From JAPYTK01 sp964401935 (GTDB lineage: Bacteria; Myxococcota_A; Polyangia; Polyangiales; Polyangiaceae): 64,000 nucleotides of DNA. Shown one piece after another: positions 55,742 through 64,000 of the stretch. The position numbers and the translations under genes are program-made. The stretch is from NCBI GenBank assembly GCA_964401935.1, contig CAYOAL010000022.1, positions 1 through 64,000 on the forward strand, in the 5' to 3' direction. The notes under the pieces are model-generated. The model saw only the letters and a program-made list of their open reading frames with translations. It did not search any database and was not told where the DNA came from. How positions within the stretch are numbered: position 1 is the first letter of the stretch; the number at the start of each line of letters is the position of its first letter.

Positions 55742-56842
55742 GTGCCCATCGACGTCGCCCTCGCCCCGCACGAGCTCAGCTCGATCGCCCCCACCAAGTA
55801 CTTCACGGTGCTCGACGACGGTCGGGCACGTTGTGACGTCTGTCCCCGCCAATGCAAGATGAAGGACGGCCAGCGCGGCCTGTGCTTCGTGCGCGCGAAC
55901 CATCACGGGGAGGTGGTCCTCACCACCTACGGTCGCTCGAGCGGCTTCTGCGTCGACCCCATCGAGAAGAAGCCGCTCCATCACTTCCTGCCCGGCTCAC
56001 CCGTGCTCTCGTTCGGGACGGCGGGCTGCAACCTCGCTTGCGATTACTGCCAAAATTGGGACATCAGCAAGTCGCGAGAGATGGACACGCTCATGGCCGC
56101 CGCCACCCCCGAGCAGATCGCGGCGGCCGCCGCGGCGTCCGGCTCACGCAGCGTCGCCTTCACGTACAACGACCCGGTCATCTTCATGGAGTACGCCATC
56201 GACGTGGCCCGGGCGTGCCACGCCCGCGACATCAAGACGGTCGCGGTGACCGCCGGCTACGTCTCGCCGGGCGCTCGCGAGGAGCTCTTCGCCCACATCG
56301 ACGCGGCCAACGTCGACTTGAAAGCGTTCTCGGAGGACTTCTACTTCCGCGTGACCAAGGGCCACCTGCAGCCGGTGCTCGACACCTTGCGCTACCTGAA
56401 ACACGAGACCGACGTGTGGCTCGAGCTCACCACGCTCCTCATCCCCGGTCTGAACGACTCCGACGATGAGCTACGCCGCATGGTGGCGTGGGTGGTCGAG
56501 GAGCTCGGCCCCGACGTCCCCATGCACTTCTCCGCCTTTCATCCCGATTACCGGATGCGCGACCGCCCGCCGACGCCGCCCGCGACCCTGGCGCGAGCGC
56601 GCGAGCTCGCGCGGGAGGCGGGGATTCGCCACGCCTACACCGGCAACATCCACGACCCGCGCGGCGGCAGCACCTACTGTCACGGGTGCGGCGGCCTCCT
56701 CATCGAGCGAGACTGGTACCAACTGGGGACCTACGCGCTCACCGACGACGGCTCGTGCCGGGCGTGTGGCACCGGCTGCCCCGGCGTCTTCGACGGCCCG
56801 AAGGGCTCCTGGGGGCGCCGCCGGCTCCCCCTCACGATGTGA
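55742..56842 (+). CDS. amrS: AmmeMemoRadiSam system radical SAM enzyme
   Basis: The 366-residue radical SAM protein has the [4Fe-4S] ligating C96-x3-C100-x2-C103 in G-C-N-L-A-C-D-Y-C-Q-N-W, and the A-F-T-Y-N-D-P and A-N-V-D-L-K-A-F motifs of the AmrS/PflA-like group. Additional cysteines near the N-terminus (C-D-V-C-P-R-Q-C) and C-terminus (C-H-G-C-G; C-R-A-C) may bind zinc or auxiliary clusters. It completes the AmmeMemoRadiSam set, divergent from A and B. The substrate is unknown. Confidence 0.94.
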   Translation: MPIDVALAPHELSSIAPTKYFTVLDDGRARCDVCPRQCKMKDGQRGLCFVRANHHGEVVLTTYGRSSGFCVDPIEKKPLHHFLPGSPVLSFGTAGCNLACDYCQNWDISKSREMDTLMAAATPEQIAAAAAASGSRSVAFTYNDPVIFMEYAIDVARACHARDIKTVAVTAGYVSPGAREELFAHIDAANVDLKAFSEDFYFRVTKGHLQPVLDTLRYLKHETDVWLELTTLLIPGLNDSDDELRRMVAWVVEELGPDVPMHFSAFHPDYRMRDRPPTPPATLARARELAREAGIRHAYTGNIHDPRGGSTYCHGCGGLLIERDWYQLGTYALTDDGSCRACGTGCPGVFDGPKGSWGRRRLPLTM

Positions 56843-56887
56843 TGTTTTGCGGCACACGTAGGGACCGCGTGATACCACTCAAGGAGC

Positions 56888-57532
56888 ATGTTGCTGGACA
56901 GCGGTGACGTCGCTCACATTCTGGAGCAGCCGCCCACGCTCGGCGCCCTCCCGCATGTCGATCCGCTGACGCTGCCCGTGCTGGTGCTCAACCGGGTGTT
57001 CCAGCCCGTACGCATCACCACCGCCCGTCGCGCGATCAAGCAGATGTTCAACGACACCGCCTGCGCGATGACGCCCGACGGCGACCTCATCGACTTCGAG
57101 CGCTGGCTCTCGCTCCCGGTGCGCGATGGACTGGACGACAGCATCCGTCTCCTTCACGGTCAGCTCCGTGTGCCCCGCGTCGTGCACCTGCGACACTACG
57201 CGCGTCGCCGCCAACCTCAGGTGCGGCTCACGCGCCGGAACGTGATGCTTCGCGACGCATTTCAGTGCCAATATTGTGCCCACCGAGGGCCCGCGGTAGA
57301 TCTCGACATCGATCACGTGCTGCCCCGCTCGCGGGGTGGCGCCGACAGCTGGGACAACCTCGTGACGGCCTGTCAGCCCTGCAACCGTCGCAAAGGCCGC
57401 CGCACCCCACCGGAAGCGGGGATGCCCCTCATCCGCAGCCCGAGCCAGCCGCGCTGGTCGGCGGTGGTGCAGCTGCTCGCGGGAACCGCTCGCCGCTACA
57501 CGGAGTGGGAGCCCTTCATCAAGGCAGGCTGA
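56888..57532 (+). CDS. HNH endonuclease
   Basis: The 214-residue protein has a C-terminal HNH domain: C127-Q-Y-C130, D-I-D142-H143-V-L-P-R-S-R-G-G, N-L-V-x-A-C162-x-x-C165-N-x-x-K-G. These give a complete zinc knuckle and catalytic His-Asn set. The N-terminal 110 residues match the leading domain of a widespread housekeeping HNH family (V-L-V-L-N-R-V-F-Q-P-V). An AAGGAG motif ends one base before the ATG at 56888, too close to use; a TTG three bases on would fit better. The next gene is one base downstream. Confidence 0.9.
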   Translation: MLLDSGDVAHILEQPPTLGALPHVDPLTLPVLVLNRVFQPVRITTARRAIKQMFNDTACAMTPDGDLIDFERWLSLPVRDGLDDSIRLLHGQLRVPRVVHLRHYARRRQPQVRLTRRNVMLRDAFQCQYCAHRGPAVDLDIDHVLPRSRGGADSWDNLVTACQPCNRRKGRRTPPEAGMPLIRSPSQPRWSAVVQLLAGTARRYTEWEPFIKAG

Positions 57533-57533
57533 C

Positions 57534-57923
57534 ATGAGCTGGCTCGTGTATGGAGCGGTGGCCTACGTGGTCTACCGCTTGGCGAAGGGCGCCGATCTCC
57601 TCGGTGGCGGCTCCACCACGGCGAAAAGCAAGGCGACGGCCAAGCCCGCTGCCAAGAAGAAGAAGAAGAAGAAGAGGCAAAGGAAGAAGTCGCGCGCGGC
57701 GGACCGCGACGAGGCGGCCGAGGCGCTGCCCGCCCACGAGGTGCTCGGGGTGGCCGCGAACGCTTCCCAGGCCGAGATTCGCCAGGCCTACCAGGAGCTG
57801 ATGCGAAAATACCACCCGGACCGCGTCGCCAACGCGGCCGACGAGCTGCGGGCCCTGGCCGAGCAGCGCTCCAAGGAGATCAACGCCGCCTACGAGCGGA
57901 TGATGAAGCACGCCGAGGCCTGA
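57534..57923 (+). CDS. Membrane-anchored J-domain protein
   Basis: The 129-residue protein starts with a hydrophobic helix and a Lys-rich stretch (K-K-K-K-K-K-K-R-Q-R-K-K), then a DnaJ domain from about residue 65 with H-E-V-L-G-V, the essential H-P-D in K-Y-H-P-D-R, and a helix IV-like end. It would recruit DnaK at the membrane. The start is one base after the HNH gene stop, implying co-transcription. No client-binding domain is present. Confidence 0.88.
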   Translation: MSWLVYGAVAYVVYRLAKGADLLGGGSTTAKSKATAKPAAKKKKKKKRQRKKSRAADRDEAAEALPAHEVLGVAANASQAEIRQAYQELMRKYHPDRVANAADELRALAEQRSKEINAAYERMMKHAEA

Positions 57924-57997
57924 CCCGACCGCTCTCCCGGCCCGAACCCACGCGCAAACTTGCCCAGGTGTCGAGCGAGTGCGATCCTCGGGTTAGG

Positions 57998-58651
57998 ATG
58001 GCGCTCGGAGTGAAAGCAGCGTGCGGTCTTTGGCTGATGGCGTGTTCGGCGTGGCTCGGGTGCGCGGCCCAGAGCCAGCACCACGACGATCGCGACTGGA
58101 CCAAGGACCATGGAATCCAGACCGGCGCGTGGCGCGAGGTGGAGACGTTGTTCTCCCTCGAGGACAGCGACGCGGATCAATACGACGCCACCCCGCGCGG
58201 CGTGAGGCACGACCTCACCTTCGCGGCGAATGCGGAGCCCGACACGCGCTGCCACTGCATCGACGTGGTGGTAGGGAACGCCAACGAAGGTAAGTTTGCC
58301 TGGGCCGGCAGCAAGCCCAGGGTGTCTCAGAAGAACCTGTTGGTGGCGTTGAAAACCGACGGCTCGAAGTGCTCACTGCCCGAGGGCACGCCCCGCCGAC
58401 CGTCGATTCAAGCGGTCGACATCGTGGGGCAAGACGTGGTCATCGTGATCGAGGAGCTGCCCTACGATCGTCCGCAGGCGCTCGGCGCGGTGGTGCAGAA
58501 GCCGGGCCCCGAGGGCAACCTCTACGTGCGCCCCCGCAAGTACAAGAACCGGGTGTTGCCCTACGCACGCGGCGTGCAGACGTCGCAGTGCCTCATCAAG
58601 ACCGACAAGCGGGAGCATCACACACAGAGCACCCGCAACATCGAGCTCTGA
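57998..58651 (+). CDS. Hypothetical lipoprotein
   Basis: The 217-residue predicted protein has a signal with lipobox WLGC. The rest is soluble, with three C-terminal-half cysteines and a C-H-C-I motif. I do not recognise the family. The start is uncertain: a TAGGAT -10-like hexamer at 57994-57999 overlaps this ATG, so if it is the promoter, the GTG at 58010 (four codons later) would be the start of a leaderless gene. Both give the same signal peptide. Confidence 0.6.
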   Translation: MALGVKAACGLWLMACSAWLGCAAQSQHHDDRDWTKDHGIQTGAWREVETLFSLEDSDADQYDATPRGVRHDLTFAANAEPDTRCHCIDVVVGNANEGKFAWAGSKPRVSQKNLLVALKTDGSKCSLPEGTPRRPSIQAVDIVGQDVVIVIEELPYDRPQALGAVVQKPGPEGNLYVRPRKYKNRVLPYARGVQTSQCLIKTDKREHHTQSTRNIEL

Positions 58652-58763
58652 GCGCGCGAAGGCGCGCGCGTCGGCCGCTCGCGTGGCGCCGATCCCGCCC
58701 TCGCGTACCACGGTTCGAGCGCCAAGGGCTCTGCGAAGGCCCGCGCACGCCGTCGGTGGGTGA

Positions 58764-58769
58764 TACGTT
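58764..58769 (+). promoter_or_regulatory. -10-like hexamer close to start codon
   Basis: TACGTT lies eight bases before the ATG at 58778. The match to TANNNT is modest. Confidence 0.3.
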
Positions 58770-58777
58770 CAGCGAGC

Positions 58778-60526
58778 ATGGCGGAGCGCCACGACACGAG
58801 CCCCCCACCGCGCGAACGCGCGCCGTTCGGCCGCTACCTCCTCGAGGAGCTCCTCGCACGCGGGGGCATGGGCGAGGTGTTCCGGGCGGTGGCGGTGGGC
58901 GCCGGCGGATTTCGGAAGCCCGTGGTGGTCAAGCGCATCCTGCCCGGGCTCGGCGGCATGGGGTCGGTGAGCGAGATGTTCATCGAGGAGGCGCGGCTGA
59001 TGTCGCGCCTCTTGCACCCCAACATCGTGCAGGTGATCGACTTCGGCCAAGGCGAAGACGCCGACTACTTCCTGGTGATGGAGCTGGTGGACGGGGTCGA
59101 TCTCCGGGCGTTCGGAAAGTGGTTCGCCGACCACGGTCAGGCGATCCCCCTGGGCCTCTGTGCCCACATTGCGCTGCAGGTGTTGCGAGGCCTGGGACAC
59201 GCCCACACGAAGGCCTACGGTGACGGACGCTCGCTCGTGCACCGCGACGTGAGCCCCGGCAACGTGCTGCTCTCCCGCGTGGGGGAGGTGAAGGTGGCCG
59301 ACTTTGGCGTGGCGCTGGTGGCGCAGCCGGGGGCCACGGGAGAGCCCCGCACCCTCGCGGGGAAACCCGGCTTCATGGCGCCCGAGCAGCTGTTCGGTCA
59401 ACCGGTGGACGCCCGCGCCGACGTGTTCTCCGTCGGCGTGGTGCTCGCTCATCTGCTCATCGGCGACACGCCGTTTCACGGGGAGACCGCGGTGGAGCAG
59501 CAGGCCTCGGCGAACCTCGGGCGCTTGCGCGACCTCGAGGCCTTGCGGCCCGACCTCACCGAAGAGCTCGCGCGAGTGGTGCGGCAGGCGCTGACGCCCG
59601 AGCCCGGCGACCGTTTCCCGAGCGCCCGGGCGATGGCCAAGGCCGTAGAGACGGCGTGCTCCGATGGCGGGGTGACCATCGCGTCTGCCGACGAGCTGGC
59701 CGAGCACGTCGAGCGCGTCGCCGAGGGTCGCGCGCGGGGACGGAGGGTGCTCGCGCTCGGCGCTGACCTGGTGCGACGCGAGCTGACACGGACCGGTGCG
59801 TCCACGATGCGCGTGACGACGGCCACGCGGAGTGACGTCACGAGCCACTCGACCTGGGTCGAGCGCCCCTCCGCCCGCGGTCCCGAAGGTGCGCCGCCCG
59901 ACGAGCGGCTCGACGCGCTGCCAGCGCCTCCATCGACAGCGCCCTCCGGCCCTCCCTCCGCCGCGGCTCCGCCGGCGAAGGGGCGTGTGTGGCGGACGGT
60001 GGTGCTCGCGCTGACCCTCGCCGTCGGCGTCGCCGGGGCCACCTGGCTCGCGCGTGCGTCGCTGGCCGCGTCTCGCACGAGCGAGGTGCCGCTCGGCACC
60101 ACGAGCACACCCCACAAGGACGAGGCCTCAGCGTCGCATGCCGGGGGGGAACCCGCGCCCGACCCCGAGCCAGTGCCGCCACCAGAGCCGGCGCCCACGG
60201 CTTCGACCGAGGCGTTGGAGGACGCTCCGCCGCCGCGCGCGCCCAAACCGCCGCCCATGTCGTTGTCTTCGCCTTCCGTCGCCGCTCCCGTGCCCCCTCG
60301 CCCACCTCCGCCCCCGGTGGCGACGTGCCAGGGAAGCGTGCTGCTCTCGGGGAAGGGGAGCTGGTGGGTGAACGGCGGTCCGAGCGGGCGCGTGCAGGCC
60401 CCCGGCACCTACACGTGGCCGTGCGGCGGCTACAGCCTCACCGGCACCTCGCGCATGGATGGCCGGGTGGTGTCTCGTGGCGTGACGGTGCAACAAGGGG
60501 GGACGGCCACGGCTCGCTTCGAGTGA
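58778..60526 (+). CDS. Hanks-type Ser/Thr protein kinase with transmembrane segment
   Basis: The 582-residue kinase has an N-terminal catalytic domain: A-R-G-G-M-G-E-V-F, V-V-K-R-I lysine, H-R-D-V-S-P-G-N in place of H-R-D-L-K-P-x-N, A-D-F-G-V-A, and G-K-P-G-F-M-A-P-E-Q. A linker, one transmembrane helix (about 415-435) and a periplasmic Pro-rich, low-complexity region follow, ending in a PEGA-like beta tail with two cysteines. The HRDVSPGN variant is common among myxobacterial kinases. It is next to the FHA/sigma-54 activator gene (22 bases), suggesting that this kinase could phosphorylate partners read by that FHA domain. Confidence 0.92.
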   Translation: MAERHDTSPPPRERAPFGRYLLEELLARGGMGEVFRAVAVGAGGFRKPVVVKRILPGLGGMGSVSEMFIEEARLMSRLLHPNIVQVIDFGQGEDADYFLVMELVDGVDLRAFGKWFADHGQAIPLGLCAHIALQVLRGLGHAHTKAYGDGRSLVHRDVSPGNVLLSRVGEVKVADFGVALVAQPGATGEPRTLAGKPGFMAPEQLFGQPVDARADVFSVGVVLAHLLIGDTPFHGETAVEQQASANLGRLRDLEALRPDLTEELARVVRQALTPEPGDRFPSARAMAKAVETACSDGGVTIASADELAEHVERVAEGRARGRRVLALGADLVRRELTRTGASTMRVTTATRSDVTSHSTWVERPSARGPEGAPPDERLDALPAPPSTAPSGPPSAAAPPAKGRVWRTVVLALTLAVGVAGATWLARASLAASRTSEVPLGTTSTPHKDEASASHAGGEPAPDPEPVPPPEPAPTASTEALEDAPPPRAPKPPPMSLSSPSVAAPVPPRPPPPPVATCQGSVLLSGKGSWWVNGGPSGRVQAPGTYTWPCGGYSLTGTSRMDGRVVSRGVTVQQGGTATARFE

Positions 60527-60536
60527 CCGAACCCAC

Positions 60537-60542
60537 TACCCT
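60537..60542 (+). promoter_or_regulatory. -10-like hexamer close to start codon
   Basis: TACCCT lies six bases ahead of the GTG at 60549. It falls in the short gap behind the kinase gene and could provide a separate leaderless transcript. Confidence 0.35.
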
Positions 60543-60548
60543 GCGCTT

Positions 60549-61907
60549 GTGAGCCGAGAAGCCAGCACCCTGCTCATCGCGCGCGCCGGTTCCCTCGAGG
60601 TCTTCAAGGCGCCACGCTTCTCGCTGGTGGTGGAGCGTGGTGCCGACGAGGGTCTCCAGGTCGACTCGGTGGACGGGACCATCACCGTGGGCACCGCCGA
60701 CCGCGTCGATCTGCGCCTCACCGATCCCACGGTGAGCCGGTACCACGCCGAGCTGACAGCCACCGCCGAAGGCATCGCCGTGCGTGATCTTGGGAGCACC
60801 AACGGCACCGTGGTGGGCGGGGCGCTCGTGCGTGAGGTGGTGCTGCGCGACGAGATGAGCGTGCGCTTCGGCAAGACCAAGACGCGTCTGCGCCTCGCCG
60901 GCGCGCACGAGGAAGTGCGCACCAGCGACCGGGTCTCCTTCGGCGCGCTGATCGGCGCCTCGGTGGCCATGCGTCAGGTGTACGCGCTGCTCGAGCGGGC
61001 GGCGCCGACCAGCGCCCCGGTGCTCGTCATGGGTGAGAGCGGCACGGGCAAGGAGCTGGTGGCGCGGGCCGTCCACGACGCCAGCGACCGTCGCGATGGC
61101 CCGTTCGAGGTGGTGGATTGTGGTGGACTGCCGGCCACGCTCATCGAGAGCGAGCTGTTCGGTCACGTGCGCGGCGCCTTCACCAGCGCGTCCTCGGATC
61201 ACGTGGGAGCGTTCGAGCGGGCCGACGGGGGCACGCTGTTCCTCGACGAGCTCGGCGAGCTGCCGCTCGAGCTGCAACCGAAGCTCCTGCGGGTGCTCGG
61301 GGCGCAAGAGGTGAGGCGGCTCGGCGCGCGCGATCTGCGCAAGGTCGACGTCCGGGTCGTGGCCGCCACCAACCGCGATCTCCGGCGAGAGGTGAACGCT
61401 GGCACCTTCCGGGCAGATTTGTTCTATCGGCTCGCGGTCATCCAAGTGCACATGCCGCCGCTGCGTGAGCGGCCCGACGATCTCCGTCCGCTCGTGCGCA
61501 CCCTGCTCGAGCGCATCGCCCATGAGCGCGTGCTCGACGCCGTGATCGAGCCCGACGAGGACCTCTTCGCTGCGCTCGCCCGCCACCACTGGCCGGGGAA
61601 CGTGCGCGAGCTGCGCAACTACCTCGAGCAGCTGCTCATCTTGCGAGTGCCGCCCAACCTCCCCGTGGTGGGCGTCGCCCCCGCCACCGGGTCGCGAGGC
61701 GTGGTGGGCGAGGCGCTCGGGGAGCTCGCGAGGTTGCCGCTTCGGAGCGCGAAGCAGCGTCTGATCGAGCAGTTCGAGCGGGCCTATGTGGAGCGCCTCC
61801 TCGAGGACACCGAGGGCAACGTGGCCGAGGCAGCGCGGCGCGCGGGCGTCGATCGCGGCACGCTGTTCCGCACCATTCGACGCTACGGGATCGACGTCGA
61901 GCGTTGA
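60549..61907 (+). CDS. FHA-domain sigma-54-dependent transcriptional activator
   Basis: The 452-residue protein has an N-terminal FHA domain (about 35-105) with the phosphothreonine-binding S-R-Y-H and L-G-S-T-N-G-T loops, a sigma-54 AAA+ domain with Walker A G-E-S-G-T-G-K-E, the sigma-54-contact loop G-A-F-T-S-A (the canonical form is G-A-F-T-G-A), Walker B G-T-L-F-L-D-E, and a C-terminal Fis-type helix-turn-helix (G-N-V-A-E-A-A-R-R). It would activate sigma-54 promoters in response to Ser/Thr phosphorylation, likely by the adjacent kinase. Confidence 0.95.
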   Translation: MSREASTLLIARAGSLEVFKAPRFSLVVERGADEGLQVDSVDGTITVGTADRVDLRLTDPTVSRYHAELTATAEGIAVRDLGSTNGTVVGGALVREVVLRDEMSVRFGKTKTRLRLAGAHEEVRTSDRVSFGALIGASVAMRQVYALLERAAPTSAPVLVMGESGTGKELVARAVHDASDRRDGPFEVVDCGGLPATLIESELFGHVRGAFTSASSDHVGAFERADGGTLFLDELGELPLELQPKLLRVLGAQEVRRLGARDLRKVDVRVVAATNRDLRREVNAGTFRADLFYRLAVIQVHMPPLRERPDDLRPLVRTLLERIAHERVLDAVIEPDEDLFAALARHHWPGNVRELRNYLEQLLILRVPPNLPVVGVAPATGSRGVVGEALGELARLPLRSAKQRLIEQFERAYVERLLEDTEGNVAEAARRAGVDRGTLFRTIRRYGIDVER

Positions 61908-61958
61908 ACGCCGCGCGTGGCGTGCGGGCGTCCGCCGGTCTGCCGCCACACGAGGCGC

Positions 61959-63131
61959 TCAGCAGCCGTCCATCGGGCAGAACACCGTGTCGCGTTGGCT
62001 GTCGACGATGAAGCCGATCGCGATGGCGGCACCGATGGCCGCCACGACCGCGAACGGCCAGATGAGGTGGGGGTTCACGCCGCTCTCGTCGGGGCACTTG
62101 TCTCCGAGCAGCGCGCACACGTTCTCGCGCACCGCGTCGTGGCCGGCCGCGGTGGGGAGGGTTCGCGTCCGCACCGACCGACCGGTCAGGGCGTCAATCA
62201 GGGCCACGCGGATCGCGATCGACGGCCCCGCCGGCTTGCTCAGCCGCACCAGCTGCTGTGCTCCGGCCCAGGAAGCGCTCGCCAGATCGAGCTCGTGGGC
62301 GCTCACCTTGCGCACCCCGTCTCGCACCTCCCCGAGCTGCGCCCGCAGCGTCCGTCGCTCGGCGTGGCCGAGCACGAACCGCACCTTGCTCCCCGGCTGG
62401 AGGAGCGCCTGCGTGGTCTGTGGCTCGTAGCGGAAGCGCCGCAGCGTGACGAAGTGGTTGCCGAGGCGCGCGTTCACCGAGAGCGGGGTCACGCCGTCCA
62501 CGCGGCGGCCGTCGAGCCACACCTCGGCGCCCGGTGGGTTGGTCTCGATGCGGACCAGACCCTTGGCCCGCGCCAGGATCTCGCTGCGCTCGTGCTCGTG
62601 GGCGAGCTCGGCCTCCTCGCGGTGCAACCCACGCTGCGGCGGCGACTCGTCGAGCAGCGATGCGGTGCGGAAATGGGGCTGCGCGTTCGAGAGCTGCCCG
62701 GCGAGACGCATGCACGCGCCGATCTGGATGTGCAGGTCGCGCAGCAACGTGAGCTTGCCCGAGGTAGCGAGCACCTCGGTCGCCACGCCGAGCTGCCCGG
62801 CGGCCACCTCGACACAGTCGTCCCAAGCCGCCACCTCCTCGTGTTTGCGCGCGCGCTCGAGGGCGAGGCCGATGGCCTTGACGCGTTGCTCGTTGGCCAG
62901 CTCCTCGGGAGAGCGGCCCCGCTCCGGGAGCGGCTTCAGGGGGAGCACCGAGCGCCGCGTCTCGAGCGCCGCCTCGATTCGCGTGGCGAGCCCGTCATCG
63001 ATGGGACCACGACGGATCACCACGAGCGGCGAGCCCTGACCGTGCGCGCTGCTCGCGATCGACGCGAGGGCGAGGAGGAGGAACCAGGCCGCGACGCGCG
63101 AGGCTGTGCGTCGGTCAGCGCGGGCCGTCAT
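61959..63131 (-). CDS. PEGA-domain exported membrane protein
   Basis: The 390-residue protein has a Sec signal, a helical repeat-like region (about 70-190), then a PEGA domain (V-R-I-E-T-N-P-P-G-A-E-V-W-L-D-G, about 200-260) and a C-terminal transmembrane helix (L-I-W-P-F-A-V-V-A-A). Similar PEGA proteins are abundant in Myxococcota. The short tail after the helix ends in two cysteines (C-P-M-D-G-C). The gene overlaps the cyclic-nucleotide-binding gene by 17 bases. Confidence 0.78.
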   Translation of the reverse strand: MTARADRRTASRVAAWFLLLALASIASSAHGQGSPLVVIRRGPIDDGLATRIEAALETRRSVLPLKPLPERGRSPEELANEQRVKAIGLALERARKHEEVAAWDDCVEVAAGQLGVATEVLATSGKLTLLRDLHIQIGACMRLAGQLSNAQPHFRTASLLDESPPQRGLHREEAELAHEHERSEILARAKGLVRIETNPPGAEVWLDGRRVDGVTPLSVNARLGNHFVTLRRFRYEPQTTQALLQPGSKVRFVLGHAERRTLRAQLGEVRDGVRKVSAHELDLASASWAGAQQLVRLSKPAGPSIAIRVALIDALTGRSVRTRTLPTAAGHDAVRENVCALLGDKCPDESGVNPHLIWPFAVVAAIGAAIAIGFIVDSQRDTVFCPMDGC

Positions 63132-63639
63132 CGCGATCCGCGCGGCTCGTCAGTGCGTTGGCCAGGGTCTGCTCCGCGGTGCGCAGCTTGCGCGAGAGCT
63201 GACGCGCCATGTTCATCACCAAGAGGGCATACATCTTGATGTTCGACCGATACACCGCGTCGAGATCGGTGGGGCACAGCATGAGCAAGCGGGTGGCCTG
63301 GCTCGCGCGGACGGTCACCGGTCGGGCCATCACGTCGAGGAGCGCCATCTCACCGAACCAGTCGCCGCTCCTCGCGGTGGCCACCTGGGTGTCGTTCCCG
63401 CCCGGGCTCTGCTTGAACAAGCCAACCTCGCCGTGGAGCACGACGAACATGGCTCGCCCCGCCTGCCCTTCTTCGTACACCACCTCCGCGACGCCCACGT
63501 CGCGCACGCGCAGCCGGCGCGCCAACAAGCGCAGCGTGGCCTCGTCCAGGCTCGCGAACAGGCCGAGCTGGGCCAGCTCTTCGACTCTCGGTCCCTCCTC
63601 ACCCGAGGTCGTGACGACGCGATCAGAGGCAACCGCCAT
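63115..63639 (-). CDS. Cyclic-nucleotide-binding domain protein
   Basis: The 174-residue product contains a cNMP-binding beta-roll (about 30-140): L-F-A-S-L-D, then V-V-Y-E-E-G-Q-A-G, and the phosphate-binding cassette G-D-W-F-G-E-M-A-L-L-D. The Arg normally following this cassette appears as A-R-P-V-T-V-R-A. No DNA-binding domain follows, so it is a stand-alone sensor or a partner subunit. The ATG at 63639 is preferred; a TTG at 63657 would overlap the next gene further. It overlaps both flanking genes, implying a co-transcribed set. Confidence 0.82.
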   Translation of the reverse strand: MAVASDRVVTTSGEEGPRVEELAQLGLFASLDEATLRLLARRLRVRDVGVAEVVYEEGQAGRAMFVVLHGEVGLFKQSPGGNDTQVATARSGDWFGEMALLDVMARPVTVRASQATRLLMLCPTDLDAVYRSNIKMYALLVMNMARQLSRKLRTAEQTLANALTSRADRDDGPR

Positions 63640-64000
63640 ATTCCTTGGTACCGACAATCACCGGTGTTTCGAACGAGGCACAAGTTGGCGCGCTCCCCGG
63701 GCAGCTGGGCAGATCGACGTCGCAGTATTGATGGCAGCTCGTCACGCTGTTGACCGTGAGGCAGCCGAACCCCGGCGCGCAGTCATCGAGGCTGTTGCAG
63801 GCGCTGCCCTGGGTTCCGGTGCCGGCCGCTACGCACTGGGTGTACCAATCCATCGTGACGTTTTGTTGTAGCAGCTCGCACTTCGACCCGGCGACCGCGC
63901 AGTTGCCGTTGGTGATCGGATCGCAGTTGTCGGAGCACCACTTCTCGTTGCCCGGGTTGAGCCCGAGCTCGATGGTGCACTGTCCGCCAGGGCCGACGCA
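63623..64000 (-). CDS. Cys-rich protein, 5' end outside window
   Basis: Only the last 125 codons of this open frame lie in the window; it runs off the right end without a stop or clear start. The residues include about 16 cysteines with C-x-D-x-C, D-x-C-x3-x-G-C and C-D-V-D-x-x-C spacing, like the Cys-rich lipoproteins elsewhere here. The N-terminus is missing, so export cannot be checked. It overlaps the cyclic-nucleotide-binding gene start by 17 bases. Confidence 0.65.
   Translation of the reverse strand, partial: CVGPGGQCTIELGLNPGNEKWCSDNCDPITNGNCAVAGSKCELLQQNVTMDWYTQCVAAGTGTQGSACNSLDDCAPGFGCLTVNSVTSCHQYCDVDLPSCPGSAPTCASFETPVIVGTKEYGGCL

Overview
The window is very GC-rich, protein-dense bacterial DNA and most probably comes from the Myxococcota (Polyangia-type). 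The evidence is a C-terminal MYXO-CTERM-like sorting signal on a giant thrombospondin-3/MopE protein, two Hanks-type Ser/Thr kinases, an FHA-containing sigma-54 activator, and about fifteen predicted lipoproteins, several with Gly-rich linkers and Cys-rich tails. A 100-base run of N shows this is a scaffold. About 52 protein genes are supported; I saw no rRNA, tRNA, insertion sequence, prophage or CRISPR array.

Layout. 0.2-3.2 kb: an MCE-domain lipoprotein and two other lipoproteins. 3.4-6.0 kb: a tightly overlapping envelope redox operon (VKOR-DsbA fusion, six-cysteine OmpA-like protein, TlpA-like lipoprotein). 6.1-15.1 kb: DUF2252, zinc-ribbon, WD40 and secreted lipoprotein genes. 15.2-21.6 kb: a translationally coupled run starting with a CcmF-CcmH fusion and a CcmI-like zinc-ribbon protein (cytochrome c maturation), followed by a membrane protein, an FAH-family enzyme and an NTF2-like protein; then cinA. 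22.9-23.1 kb: scaffold gap next to a 32-bp tandem repeat. 23.1-30.7 kb, mostly minus strand: lipoprotein, clpB, redoxin, UspA, DUF2804, SDR. 30.8-39.2 kb: a two-protease fusion, a small envelope pair, the MYXO-CTERM protein and a Cys-repeat lipoprotein.

39.3-44.9 kb is the replication block gyrB-recF-dnaN (minus strand). dnaN is not preceded by dnaA. Instead there is a 556-bp intergenic region with an AT-rich core and several DnaA-box-like 9-mers, my candidate oriC. About 9 kb to the right (53.4 kb) lie two near-identical parS palindromes, the chromosome-partition centromere, which independently supports an origin-proximal position. Between them are a Ser/Thr kinase, a CcmA-like ABC ATPase, and two DUF2169 (type VI secretion-associated family) paralogues bracketing an exported papain-like protease.

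53.6-64 kb: a glutamine amidotransferase, the complete AmmeMemoRadiSam trio (two genes divergent from the third over 36 bp), HNH and J-domain proteins, a Ser/Thr kinase next to an FHA/sigma-54 activator, and a minus-strand run of PEGA, cyclic-nucleotide-binding and Cys-rich genes leaving the window.

A recurring regulatory theme is a -10-like hexamer (TATAAT, TACAAT, TATACT and similar) only 5-9 nt before the start codon with no Shine-Dalgarno sequence, suggesting that many of these genes make leaderless mRNAs. Functions are assigned from motifs read by eye; no database search was run.
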